NCBI RefSeq assembly: GCF_007830055.1
Contig: NZ_VLLE01000004.1
Span: 153,248-217,247 of the forward strand
DNA length: 64,000 nt
DNA from: Lacibacter cauensis
GTDB lineage: Bacteria > Bacteroidota > Bacteroidia > Chitinophagales > Chitinophagaceae
Reading direction: 5' to 3'
Below, one piece after another: positions 25,908-34,256 of the stretch. A model generated the notes under the pieces. It was not told the origin of the DNA. It worked only from the letters and a program-made list of their open reading frames with translations, and ran no database searches. The position numbers and the translations under genes were made by a program. Within the stretch, counting starts at the first letter, position 1; every line of letters begins with the position of its first letter.

Positions 25908-25930
25908 TTTGTCCTTCGACAAGCTCAGGA
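25908..25930. repeat. CCTTCGACAAGCTCAGGA dispersed sequence
   Basis: A single copy of a short sequence (CCTTCGACAAGCTCAGGA) that I know as a widely dispersed intergenic repeat in many bacterial genomes. An ACAAAC/GTTTGT stem overlaps its left edge. Confidence 0.55.
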
Positions 25931-26021
25931 TAAACTGCAACTAAAATTTCATAGTACCAGTACCGCTAAATACAAATGCATTTTCTTTCCACCTTCCCGT
26001 CTTTCCGGCAAAAAGTGCACA

Positions 26022-26056
26022 TAAAAAAATCCCTCACAATAATGCAAGGGATTTTT
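26022..26056 (-). terminator. Terminator downstream of rpsP
   Basis: On the minus strand AAAAATCCCT pairs with AGGGATTTTT and is followed by a T-run. It separates rpsP from rimM. Confidence 0.8.
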
Positions 26057-26081
26057 ATGAAGACGAATGTAAGTAATGGGA

Positions 26082-26543
26082 TTACTCAGCTGCCGGTGCT
26101 TCACCACCTTCCTGACGCTTAGGAGCCATCGGACGGCGTTGGTAGTTACCACCACTGCGCTGTTTGAATCTTGCCTTACGGGCTTCTTCTCTTTTCTTCG
26201 CTTCTGTAGCTTCGTGCTCAGAATGCCAAGCCTGGAATTTCTCCATTGCAGCAGCCTGATCGAAAAGACCAAGACTAACACCACGTAAGAGGTGCTTCAG
26301 GTACAATACACCTTTTGTAGAAAGGATCTTGCGCACAGTATCTGTAGGCTGAGCTCCTTTGTGTAACCACTCCAGTGCTTTCTGACGATCGATCTGGATC
26401 ACAGCAGGCTCTGTTACAGGGTTGTAAGTACCAATTTTCTGAATGAATTTTCCATCTCTTGGGGCTCTTGCGTCGGCCACTACGATGAAATAGAAGGGTC
26501 TTTTCTTCGACCCGTGTCTTTGCAGACGGATTTTAACTGGCAT
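26082..26543 (-). CDS. rpsP: 30S ribosomal protein S16
   Basis: A 153-residue structural protein of the small subunit body. The conserved core is [22 protein letters not shown] with [10 protein letters not shown] and [19 protein letters not shown]. Beyond the ~80-residue core is a long basic and acidic extension ([23 protein letters not shown] ends in Glu/Ala), as is usual for Bacteroidota. It lies between ffh and rimM. Confidence 0.97.
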   Translation of the reverse strand: MPVKIRLQRHGSKKRPFYFIVVADARAPRDGKFIQKIGTYNPVTEPAVIQIDRQKALEWLHKGAQPTDTVRKILSTKGVLYLKHLLRGVSLGLFDQAAAMEKFQAWHSEHEATEAKKREEARKARFKQRSGGNYQRRPMAPKRQEGGEAPAAE

Positions 26544-26641
26544 CGTAAATTAAAATTTAAATGCGTGAATAAATAAAGGTTAACTAGGATGGCAAAAATA
26601 AGCCGTGAAGCTCAAAGTTCCAACCCTTGAAAAATTAAATT

Positions 26642-27967
26642 TTACCGGCGGCCTAAACCGGGCATCATACGGCCCATGGGCATTTTGTTCATCATGCTCA
26701 TCATTTGCTTCATCTGCTCAAACTGCTTCATAAAAGCATTTACCTCGGCAATATCTTTTCCGCTGCCTTTGGCTATACGCATACGGCGGCTTTGGCTGAT
26801 GAGGTCAGGGTTTGCCCTTTCCTGGGGAGTCATGGAGTTGATGATGGCTTCCACACCTTTGAAAGCGTCGTCACTGATCTCAATATCCTTCATGGCCTTG
26901 CCCATTCCGGGAATCATACCCATCAGGTCTTTGAGGTTACCCATTTTCTTGATCTGCTCCAGCTGTTGCTTGAAATCTTCAAAATCGAACTGGTTTTTGC
27001 GGATTTTCTTCTCCAGCTTCTTGGCTTGTTCTTCATCGAACTGGGCCTGCGCCTTTTCCACGAGTGAGGTAATATCACCCATACCGAGGATACGTTGCGC
27101 CATACGGTCGGGGTAGAATACATCGAGCGTATCCATCTTTTCGCCACTGCTCACAAACTTGATGGGTTTGTTTACCGTGTATTTAATGGAAAGCGCCGCA
27201 CCACCACGGGTATCACCGTCTAATTTTGTGAGTACCACACCGGTAAAGTCCAGTCGGTCGTTGAAGGCTTTGGCCGTGTTCACCGCATCCTGGCCCGTCA
27301 TACTGTCCACCACAAAGAGGATCTCATTCGGGGTAACCGCATTGCGGATATTCGCTACTTCGGTCATCAACACTTCGTCGATCGCTAAACGACCGGCCGT
27401 ATCGATGATCACCACATTCTTATTTTTTGCTTTTGCTTCTTTAATGGCGTTTTGTGCAATGGCAACGGCATCTTTATTCTCCCGTTCGCTGTACACATCC
27501 ACACCAATCTGTCCACCAAGTACAGTCAGCTGATCAATCGCCGCCGGGCGGTAAATATCGGCCGCCGCCAACAAAGGACTTTTGCCCTTCTTGGTTTTGA
27601 GATAATTCGCCAGTTTTCCGCTGAACGTGGTTTTACCACTACCCTGCAATCCGGCAATGAGGATTACAGCAGGCGATCCTTTGATGTCCAGTTCGGCTTC
27701 GGTACCACCCATCAATTCGGCCAGTTCGTCCTGCACAATCTTCACCATTTGCTGACCGGGGTTCACCGCCAGCAACACCTTGCTGCCGATGGCTTTATCT
27801 TTTACCGTATCGGTAAACTCTTTGGCAATCTTATAGTTTACGTCGGCATCCACCAGGGCACGACGGATATCTTTTACCGTTGCGGCAATGTTGAGCTCCG
27901 TAATACGGCCTTCACCTTTTATATTCTTAAACGCACTTTCTAACCGTTCGCTTAAATTCTGAAACAT
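26642..27967 (-). CDS. ffh: Signal recognition particle protein Ffh
   Basis: The SRP54 GTPase that binds 4.5S RNA and signal sequences for co-translational targeting. The ATG at 27967 (MFQNLSERLESAFKNIKG) is the family's normal start; eight extra in-frame residues upstream are rejected. The N domain is followed by the G domain, with GLQGSGKTTFSGKLA (G1), DTAGR (G3) and TKLDGDTRGG (G4). A methionine-rich M domain ends QMKQMMSMMNKMPMGRMMPG. The length of 441 residues is typical. It heads the ffh-rpsP-rimM cluster. Confidence 0.97.
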   Translation of the reverse strand: MFQNLSERLESAFKNIKGEGRITELNIAATVKDIRRALVDADVNYKIAKEFTDTVKDKAIGSKVLLAVNPGQQMVKIVQDELAELMGGTEAELDIKGSPAVILIAGLQGSGKTTFSGKLANYLKTKKGKSPLLAAADIYRPAAIDQLTVLGGQIGVDVYSERENKDAVAIAQNAIKEAKAKNKNVVIIDTAGRLAIDEVLMTEVANIRNAVTPNEILFVVDSMTGQDAVNTAKAFNDRLDFTGVVLTKLDGDTRGGAALSIKYTVNKPIKFVSSGEKMDTLDVFYPDRMAQRILGMGDITSLVEKAQAQFDEEQAKKLEKKIRKNQFDFEDFKQQLEQIKKMGNLKDLMGMIPGMGKAMKDIEISDDAFKGVEAIINSMTPQERANPDLISQSRRMRIAKGSGKDIAEVNAFMKQFEQMKQMMSMMNKMPMGRMMPGLGRR

Positions 27968-27988
27968 AATTCGCTTAATTAAGGGCTG

Positions 27989-27996
27989 CAAATGTA
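27989..27996 (-). promoter_or_regulatory. TAnnTTTG -7 box upstream of ffh
   Basis: TACATTTG on the minus strand lies 21 bp before the ffh start. No matching -33 TTTG is found at the right spacing. Confidence 0.35.
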
Positions 27997-28128
27997 CACC
28001 CTATCGCCCAAAGGGGGAAATAGTCTGAACCATGATTTGGGGAGATTTCCATGATTCTTGACATAAGAACAAACGAGACATAGACAATCTTCCCAATCCT
28101 AAAATCTGTGAAATCATGGTTGAGACGT

Positions 28129-28136
28129 TATCTTTG
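28129..28136 (+). promoter_or_regulatory. TAnnTTTG -7 box touching the GT2 start
   Basis: TATCTTTG is followed by CCGCC and the ATG at 28142, the same context as at rlmN and rimM. It predicts an almost leaderless transcript. Confidence 0.5.
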
Positions 28137-28141
28137 CCGCC

Positions 28142-28879
28142 ATGTTCAACAACAAAAAAGTCATCGTCGTACTGCCAGCTTATAATGCGGCAAAAACACT
28201 GGAGATTACCTACAACGAAATCCCGTTCGATATTGTAGACGAAGTGGTGCTGGTAGATGACGCCAGTAAAGATGAAACCGTAGCCAAGGCCAAAGAGCTG
28301 GGCATTCAACATATCATCAGCCACGAAAAGAACAAGGGTTATGGTGGCAATCAAAAGAGTTGCTACAAAAAAGCACTGGAGCTGGGCGGGGATATAGTGG
28401 TGATGCTGCACCCCGATTACCAATACACACCCATGCTGCTGCATGCCATGATCAGTATTATTGGGAACGATGTGTACCCCGTTGTATTCGGCAGCCGTAT
28501 TTTGGGTAACGGTGCATTAAAGGGTGGTATGCCGATGTATAAATACATTGCCAACCGTTTTCTTACCCTCACCCAAAACATTTTACTCGGACAAAAACTG
28601 TCAGAATACCATACCGGCTATCGTGCATTCAGTAAAGAAGTATTACAGTCAGTGAAACTGGAAGCCTGCGATGATGATTTTATTTTCGATAATGAAATGG
28701 TATCGCAGATTTTTTACAAAGGCTACCAGATCGGCGAAGTAACCTGCCCTACCAAATATTTTGAAGAAGCCAGCAGCATCAACTTCCGCAGAAGTATGAA
28801 GTACGGCCTGGGTTGTTTAAAAGTGTCGCTCATTTACCGCCTTTGCAAATGGGGAATGCTGAAGAGCAAACTGTATTAA
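28142..28879 (+). CDS. Glycosyltransferase family 2 (DPM/DPG-synthase-like)
   Basis: A 245-residue GT-A fold enzyme. It starts with VIVVLPAYNAAKTLEITYNE, has the nucleotide-binding VLVDDASKDET, the metal-binding region VVMLHPDYQYTP, and the acceptor-side YHTGYRAFSKEVL and DDDFIFDNEM. These fit the dolichyl/polyprenyl-phosphate sugar synthase-like subgroup, which moves a sugar from a nucleotide donor onto a lipid carrier or glycan. It has no TM domain. The sugar and acceptor are not predictable. Confidence 0.9.
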   Translation: MFNNKKVIVVLPAYNAAKTLEITYNEIPFDIVDEVVLVDDASKDETVAKAKELGIQHIISHEKNKGYGGNQKSCYKKALELGGDIVVMLHPDYQYTPMLLHAMISIIGNDVYPVVFGSRILGNGALKGGMPMYKYIANRFLTLTQNILLGQKLSEYHTGYRAFSKEVLQSVKLEACDDDFIFDNEMVSQIFYKGYQIGEVTCPTKYFEEASSINFRRSMKYGLGCLKVSLIYRLCKWGMLKSKLY

Positions 28880-28900
28880 CAGTTTTGCTATATTCATAGC

Positions 28901-29815
28901 ATGAGAACACTTGTAGTCATTGCAATCCTTGTTACCTTATTCAGTTGTAACAACAAAAAATCTACAGAAAATACGCTTCGGTTAAATCCCGAAAAAGGGA
29001 AGATTTACCGGTATGCTGTTGAAGATAAATTTCAGATAATGGCAACCACGCCCGACGGCGATAAAGAAATTTATACCAAGTTGCTTTACGACTATGCAAT
29101 TCACTACGATTTAAAAGACAGCGTATTGAATGGCACCTTACGTTTTGAAAACTTCAGAATTGAGTTTGAAGATGGCAATGGCATACAGGTATTTGATACC
29201 AAATTTGATTCTGCAAGCTGGAAGAACATTGATCTCTGGTTTTATTACTCATTATTAAAAAGAAACATACCGCTCCGTTTTTCGAAGGAAGGACGTGTGC
29301 AGGAAATAAAAACAGTAGAAACAATCAAGCAAAGCTTGATTACTGCTTACAGCCGTAACGGCATCAATACACCTGAACTTACTGCTGTACTAAAAAAGTT
29401 TGTTGACAATTTCGTTGTCAACAGAATGACGGTTGAGAACTATGCCTTTTATACAGGAAAGCCGCTGTTGAAAGACAGCAGTTTTACAATTGGCTTTACC
29501 GCTTTAATGCCCTTGCATCATGCTGTAACATATAAATACAACCTGCGTAACCAAACAGACACTACACTTACATTGGGAGGAAAAGGCAGTGTACAGTTGA
29601 TCGATAGTTTGAAGCAGGAATTTCCTTTCAGCTATTTAAAAAATAAACAGCTGCGTACCGAAGGATTTGATGAAGTTCTTTTGCAAAAAGAAACCAATGC
29701 TGTTCAGTACCGGAAATCGTATTTTAACCTGGCAGACAGTCTTTTGCTGAACGGCAAGTATTTCCCTGCCAACATTATTGTTGAAAAAGAAACGAAATTG
29801 AAAAAGCCGGATTAA
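28901..29815 (+). CDS. Lipoprotein of unknown function (304 aa, DUF6263-like)
   Basis: An SPII signal (MRTLVVIAILVTLFSC) puts the lipidated cysteine at 16. The body opens with LNPEKGKIYRYAVEDKFQIM and is followed by long beta strands (LYDYAIHYDLKDSVLNGTLRF), a pattern I associate with the DUF6263 envelope family. The assignment is by resemblance only. It follows the GT2 gene by 21 bp and may be co-transcribed. Confidence 0.72.
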   Translation: MRTLVVIAILVTLFSCNNKKSTENTLRLNPEKGKIYRYAVEDKFQIMATTPDGDKEIYTKLLYDYAIHYDLKDSVLNGTLRFENFRIEFEDGNGIQVFDTKFDSASWKNIDLWFYYSLLKRNIPLRFSKEGRVQEIKTVETIKQSLITAYSRNGINTPELTAVLKKFVDNFVVNRMTVENYAFYTGKPLLKDSSFTIGFTALMPLHHAVTYKYNLRNQTDTTLTLGGKGSVQLIDSLKQEFPFSYLKNKQLRTEGFDEVLLQKETNAVQYRKSYFNLADSLLLNGKYFPANIIVEKETKLKKPD

Positions 29816-29836
29816 TACAGTAATTTGGTTTTGCAG

Positions 29837-30169
29837 ATGAAACCACTCCTTTCCATATTCTTTCTGTTTACATTTCTTTTGTTCCAGTACGGGAAGCTGA
29901 TTGCGTATATGGAATGCCGGATTGTTGCTGCTATTCAATCCACACCCGACTGCGGATGCGAAACCAAGCTGCAGCCATCAACAAACGAAGGGCAGGCCAC
30001 TACTCCCCTGCACCAGCATACTACAAAAAATTACACCGAAGAAGCCTTTGAAGAAATTTCCATCGCAATAATAAATCCCATATCAACCGCTGCGAAAACC
30101 GACAATGCAGTAACAGCTTTTCTGTTAACCGGTTTTGCCCATCAATTACTCCAGCCTCCCCGCTGCTGA
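29837..30169 (+). CDS. Small Cys-containing exported protein (110 aa)
   Basis: The ATG at 29837 gives a hydrophobic signal (MKPLLSIFFLFTFLLFQYG); a start four codons earlier is less likely. The mature part has a Cys-rich patch (YMECRIVAAIQSTPDCGCE), an acidic middle and a C-terminal QPPRC. The layout recalls the short HYC_CC_PP envelope proteins of Bacteroidota but the motifs are not exact. It sits between a lipoprotein gene and a thioredoxin-like gene. Confidence 0.6.
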   Translation: MKPLLSIFFLFTFLLFQYGKLIAYMECRIVAAIQSTPDCGCETKLQPSTNEGQATTPLHQHTTKNYTEEAFEEISIAIINPISTAAKTDNAVTAFLLTGFAHQLLQPPRC

Positions 30170-30268
30170 TTGTTTTCCCAGATAATTATTTATTTCTCTG
30201 CACAGCAATTGCATGGCTGCATAGCAGCATGTATTGCTGTACTTCCTTCATTCAAAAAACAATCAGTT

Positions 30269-30820
30269 ATGAAACAACTTTTCATGAGCGTATGCTTGTG
30301 TATACTTATCACATTCGTCAACAGTCAGCCAATTAATCAACGCAGTAAAGACCGCAACGGCAATGTCATGCTTGAGGGCTGCTGCACACGTGAAGCATTA
30401 TTGCAAGAACCTTTTGCTTCGTGGTTTATACCCAACTATAACAACTATGTGGTTGACAGCAGCACCGCAGCTCAACTGCAACAATACATCAGTACCAAAA
30501 CGTTTGTATTGTTTTTAGGCACATGGTGTGGAGACAGTAAACGGGAAGTACCCCGACTCTATAAAATTTTTGATTATTGCGGTGTAAAACCCGAACAGAT
30601 AAAAATGGTGATGGTAAGCAATCACGACTCTGTTTACAAGCAAAGCCCTACCCACGAAGAAAAAGGATTGAACATTCTACGGGTACCCACATTGGTGGTA
30701 TTTGAAAAAGACATCGAGATCAATCGACTTGTTGAATACCCGGTTGAAAGCCTGGAAAAAGATCTGTTGAAAATTTTAAGCAGGAGTACTTATAAGGATG
30801 CTTACAATAAAACAAGATAA
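30269..30820 (+). CDS. Exported thioredoxin-like protein with single-Cys WCGDS motif
   Basis: A 183-residue protein from the ATG at 30269 (signal MKQLFMSVCLCILITFVNSQ). An in-frame upstream extension to 30170 is rejected. The thioredoxin-fold core is TKTFVLFLGTWCGDSKREVPRLYKI with the cis-Pro region LRVPTLVVFEK. The canonical CxxC is WCGDS, so one redox cysteine is missing. A second pair, Cys-Cys, lies near the mature N-terminus (LEGCCTREAL). It may be a thiol reductase or a redox-sensing lipid-side partner; the electron donor is unknown. Confidence 0.75.
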   Translation: MKQLFMSVCLCILITFVNSQPINQRSKDRNGNVMLEGCCTREALLQEPFASWFIPNYNNYVVDSSTAAQLQQYISTKTFVLFLGTWCGDSKREVPRLYKIFDYCGVKPEQIKMVMVSNHDSVYKQSPTHEEKGLNILRVPTLVVFEKDIEINRLVEYPVESLEKDLLKILSRSTYKDAYNKTR

Positions 30821-30837
30821 AAGGTAAGGTTAAAACG

Positions 30838-30901
30838 ATCACGTAGAGATCAGGAGACCATAGAGAACATACACTCTGCCAACTGATATTCTCTGCGTGA
30901 T
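30838..30901. repeat. Imperfect palindromic element (ATCACG-AGAGA ... TCTCTGCGTGAT)
   Basis: The outer arms are 30838-30849 and 30890-30901, and the inner arms ATCAG (30849-30853) and CTGAT (30883-30887). Together they form an 18-bp interrupted stem. A T-rich tail follows on the plus strand, so it could also end the thioredoxin transcript. Confidence 0.6.
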
Positions 30902-30906
30902 TCTTT

Positions 30907-31278
30907 TTATTCTTCTTTCATATTTATAATCTTATCTACCACATATTTCGAATGACCACGCCATGGAATAGTGCCAAGGTATTCTTTGTAATGCAGCTCA
31001 AACACTTTACCGCTGTTGAGCATAAGTATATTAGCTATACTATCGTTCTCTACACTGAATTCAAATTCGTAACTCGCAACGGAACCGGGTGTTCGTGAAC
31101 GCAGACCGGATTGAATGAGTTTACCCTCATATGTTTTAAAGATGTATCCCTTCTTAACCATGTAATTGAGTTCGCCGGCTTTTACACCTTCGCCAAAAAC
31201 ATAGTAGTAACGCCAGAAAATAACTACCGCCAGTACAACAATAACAATGGTGCTGAAAATACCGATGAACTTTCGCAT
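30907..31278 (-). CDS. Small membrane-anchored protein of unknown function (123 aa)
   Basis: One N-terminal TM helix (FIGIFSTIVIVVLAVVIFW) is followed by a soluble domain with GVKAGELNYMVKKGYIFKTYEGKLIQSG, YEFEFSVEND and LHYKEYLGTIPWRGHSKYVV. This is a conserved Bacteroidota family; I recall entries misnamed 6-phosphogluconate dehydrogenase, but there is no NADP-binding fold or catalytic residue here. The function is unknown. Confidence 0.75.
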   Translation of the reverse strand: MRKFIGIFSTIVIVVLAVVIFWRYYYVFGEGVKAGELNYMVKKGYIFKTYEGKLIQSGLRSRTPGSVASYEFEFSVENDSIANILMLNSGKVFELHYKEYLGTIPWRGHSKYVVDKIINMKEE

Positions 31279-31344
31279 AAAAACTGTTTCGGCTAAAATA
31301 ACTGTTATTACTGATTATTTTAAACTGTACCGGAAAAGAGCGCT

Positions 31345-31563
31345 TTAATAAAGCAGCAGTTCTTCCAGTTCGGCGTGTGAGTTGTCCTCATCTTCCTGCT
31401 GGTTCAACAGGTGGGCAGCAGAATAAGAAAATGTTTGTTGCAGAACAACAGGGTCAATATCGAAATGCCTGTCTGTAAAACGTTTAAACGCTTCGATCAG
31501 CTCTTTTGTTTCGGAGGTGGAGAGATCAACCACCTGTTCAATGTCACGGAGTAATTGTTGCAT
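31345..31563 (-). CDS. Small acidic helical protein (72 aa)
   Basis: ATG at 31563. The sequence MQQLLRDIEQVVDLSTSETK continues as an amphipathic helix and ends with an acidic stretch (EDEDNSHAELEELLLY). Codon use is ordinary for the window. No family is recognised. It lies between the adenine deaminase gene and the small TM protein, all on the minus strand. Confidence 0.55.
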   Translation of the reverse strand: MQQLLRDIEQVVDLSTSETKELIEAFKRFTDRHFDIDPVVLQQTFSYSAAHLLNQQEDEDNSHAELEELLLY

Positions 31564-31685
31564 ATGGTTTTCTTTAATGGATAAAGGGTACTACAATATG
31601 AACAAACTATTCCGTTATTTTGTTGCTTTCGGCGGCAAAAAATACAGAATTGAAGACAAGTATCGGTTTACGCTAAGTAATTACC

Positions 31686-33347
31686 TTAAACCAACCTAAA
31701 GCTGTCGCCATCGAACAGGCCCATATCGCTGAGTTTAAGATGTGGTATTACCAACAAGCCCATAAACGAAAGAGTCATAAATGGTGCGGCCAATGTTGAG
31801 CCAAGTCGTTTGGCTGCGGCATCAATACTGCTGTAAGCTGCTGCTACTTTGTAACCATCATCGGCACTCATTAAGCCGGCAACCGGTAAAGGCAAAACCT
31901 GTTCTGTTTGTTGACCAACTACACTTACACCGCCTTTTGCTTCAATAACCAGGTTTACAGCACGACTTAAACTTTCGGCATCAACTCCCACAGCAATGAT
32001 GTTATGACTGTCGTGTGCAACGGAAGAGGCAATGGCACCCTGCTTCAAACCAAAATTCTTTACAAACGATTTGGCAACCGGCGCATTGTTGTAACGGTTT
32101 ACCACAATCATGTACAGCAAATCTTTTTCTGTATTGGCATTGATGATATCGTTTGCAACAGTAAACGAACTGATGGGTTCAATTAATTTATTGGTGATGA
32201 GCTGGCCGTCCATTGCTTCAACAACATACACCTGCTCTATGTTTTCTTCATCGGCTTTGCCAAAACGGTTCAGGTGAAATTCAAATTCTGTTACCGGCTT
32301 TACATCGCAATTGAAATTATTGATGATACCTGCCTCTGTACTTTCTATCAGCGATTTGCCATTTTCGGCTACCAGTTTTCCGTTGATGTAGGTTTGCTGT
32401 ACATGAAACTGTTGCAGATCATCTACCACAATAAAATCGGCAGCATCACCTGCACGCAACAAACCCACATCGAGCTTATAATGCAAGACCGGATTAACAC
32501 AAGCCGTTTTTAATACATTAAACACATCCAACCCTTTTGCCACAGCTCTTGCACAAAGCTGATTGATGTGTCCTTCCACCAAACTATCTGGGTGTTTATC
32601 ATCGCTGCAGAGCAACAGCATATCCGGATACTCATCAATCAAGCTATACAATGCTTCAAAATTTTTGGCTGCACTTCCTTCCCGGACAATGATCTTCATC
32701 CCATACTTCAACTTATCCAGTGCTTCTTCTTTGGTAAAACATTCGTGGTCGGTACTAATGCCTGCCCCGATGTACTTCTTCGCATCCTCGCCACGCAAGC
32801 CCGGAGCATGCCCATCAACAGGTTTGCCTAATTCTGATGCCGCTTTTATTTTCTCCATCACTTCCGCATCGGCATGTAACACACCTGGAAAGTTCATCAT
32901 CTCGCTTAAATATTTGATTTCTTCTTTTTGCAGCAATGCTTTTACATCGGCTGCATGGAGCACGGCACCTGCTGTTTCGAATGTGGTGGCAGGTACACAG
33001 CTGGGCGCTCCAAAGTTGAACTTGAAGGGAACGGTCTTTCCGTTTTCGATCATAAACTCCACGCCGGCCATACCGCATACATTGGCAATTTCGTGCGGGT
33101 CGCTTACCGTTGCCACGGTACCATGTACCACCGCTAATCTTGCAAACTCCGAAGGCACCAGCATGGAACTTTCGATGTGTACATGACTGTCGATAAAGCC
33201 GGGCAGGATATAAGGCTCTCCTTGTTGGGCTCCATCCGACAATTGCTGAATGCTTTTTATACGGCCATGTTCAACATGTACCTCACCATAAAAAACGGAG
33301 CTGTTGAAGATATTTACAATATTTCCTTTGTGTAAGTAAACACTCAT
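31686..33347 (-). CDS. ade: Adenine deaminase
   Basis: It hydrolyses adenine to hypoxanthine and ammonia in purine salvage. The 553 residues match the Ade family. The metal-binding His motif is FIDSHVHIESSMLVPSEFA; DGHAPGLRG and LCSDDKHPDSLVEGH are further conserved blocks. The C-terminal domain carries GLMSADDGYKVAAAY. The enzyme is cytosolic and depends on Mn or Fe in the family. The divergent plus-strand gene at 33486 shares its upstream region, which holds a palindrome (33441-33457). Confidence 0.95.
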   Translation of the reverse strand: MSVYLHKGNIVNIFNSSVFYGEVHVEHGRIKSIQQLSDGAQQGEPYILPGFIDSHVHIESSMLVPSEFARLAVVHGTVATVSDPHEIANVCGMAGVEFMIENGKTVPFKFNFGAPSCVPATTFETAGAVLHAADVKALLQKEEIKYLSEMMNFPGVLHADAEVMEKIKAASELGKPVDGHAPGLRGEDAKKYIGAGISTDHECFTKEEALDKLKYGMKIIVREGSAAKNFEALYSLIDEYPDMLLLCSDDKHPDSLVEGHINQLCARAVAKGLDVFNVLKTACVNPVLHYKLDVGLLRAGDAADFIVVDDLQQFHVQQTYINGKLVAENGKSLIESTEAGIINNFNCDVKPVTEFEFHLNRFGKADEENIEQVYVVEAMDGQLITNKLIEPISSFTVANDIINANTEKDLLYMIVVNRYNNAPVAKSFVKNFGLKQGAIASSVAHDSHNIIAVGVDAESLSRAVNLVIEAKGGVSVVGQQTEQVLPLPVAGLMSADDGYKVAAAYSSIDAAAKRLGSTLAAPFMTLSFMGLLVIPHLKLSDMGLFDGDSFRLV

Positions 33348-33440
33348 ACGTGAAGCTGTTTAAAATCGGGGCCAAGTTACTGGATGCGGGGCATAAAGCC
33401 GCAAGAACCGTTAAACAAAGAAAAAATCAGCGACTGAACT

Positions 33441-33457
33441 GTAACAATTTCTGTTAC
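33441..33457. promoter_or_regulatory. Dyad GTAACA-N5-TGTTAC between divergent genes
   Basis: Perfect 6-bp arms flank ATTTC. It lies 94 bp upstream of ade and 29 bp upstream of the 33486 gene, and just touches a TACTTTAG near-match to the -7 box. It could be an operator; no regulator is known. Confidence 0.35.
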
Positions 33458-33485
33458 TTTAGCACCTATTATAAAAATCAAACAA

Positions 33486-34199
33486 ATGAAAATCGTGAAA
33501 ATCTTCAGCCTCTTTGTGGCTGCTGTATTCGGAAGCATTTCTCTCCAGGCACAAACTGCCGATGAAATCGTTAACAAACATGTTGAAGCGATTGGCGGTG
33601 CCGAGAACTGGAAAAAAGTAACCAGTATTATCCGCACCGGTTCCATGAGCCTGCAGGGTATTACCATTGATGTAACCCAAACAACACTTCACCTGAAGGG
33701 ATCAAGACAGGATCTGTCGGTAATGGGAATGAACAACTATGTGGTTGTAACACCGGGCGAAGGCTGGATGTTTATGCCGGTACAGCAACAGACCGAAGCA
33801 CAGAAAATGCCTGATGAGCAGTTAAAAGAAGCACAGGAACAACTGGATGCACAAGGCGCTTTTGTTGATTACAAAAGCAAGGGCCATAGTTTTGAACTGG
33901 CAGGCTCTGAAACCGTTGAAGGCAACGACTGCTTTAAGTTAAAAATGACCAGCAAAAGCGGTGTGGTGGTGATGCACTTCATTGATAAGAAAACCTACAA
34001 CCTGGTTCAGTCTGTTCGTTCAGCTGAAGGAAACGAACTTGTAACCACTTTCAGCGATTTTAAAAAATTACCAGAAGGTATTGTTGTGCCCATGAGCTCT
34101 GTAGTGCCGCTTGGTAATGGCATGACTGCAGAGTATACTGTTTCGAAAATCGAAATCAATAAACCGGTTGACGAGTCGTTGTTCAAACCTTCAAAATAA
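33486..34199 (+). CDS. Exported LolA-like protein of unknown function (237 aa)
   Basis: Signal peptide MKIVKIFSLFVAAVFGSISLQ, then ADEIVNKHVEAIGGAENWKK, the common opening of Bacteroidota periplasmic proteins related to outer-membrane lipoprotein-sorting domains. Beta strands with alternating charge follow (GSMSLQGITIDVTQTTLHLKG, GNDCFKLKMTSKSG, YNLVQSVRSAEGNEL). The fold is probably a LolA/LolB-like half barrel. Its role is not known. It ends at a bidirectional terminator. Confidence 0.75.
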   Translation: MKIVKIFSLFVAAVFGSISLQAQTADEIVNKHVEAIGGAENWKKVTSIIRTGSMSLQGITIDVTQTTLHLKGSRQDLSVMGMNNYVVVTPGEGWMFMPVQQQTEAQKMPDEQLKEAQEQLDAQGAFVDYKSKGHSFELAGSETVEGNDCFKLKMTSKSGVVVMHFIDKKTYNLVQSVRSAEGNELVTTFSDFKKLPEGIVVPMSSVVPLGNGMTAEYTVSKIEINKPVDESLFKPSK

Positions 34200-34226
34200 A
34201 CAACAACTTTCCTGTATAAAAAAAAG

Positions 34227-34256
34227 AACGGCGCCTTTGGCGCCGTTTTTTTTTTA
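34227..34256. terminator. Bidirectional terminator
   Basis: AACGGCGCC pairs with GGCGCCGTT across a TTT loop. Runs of T or A flank it on both strands. Confidence 0.9.

Noticed and set aside
30170-30268. In-frame N-terminal extension of the thioredoxin-like protein
   Set aside because: The ATG at 30269 opens a standard signal peptide; the extension is hydrophobic but follows directly on the previous stop codon.
31517-31699. 60-residue plus-strand ORF
   Set aside because: It overlaps two minus-strand genes and has no supporting features.
32563-33186. 207-residue plus-strand ORF antisense to adenine deaminase
   Set aside because: It is a shadow of the conserved ade frame.
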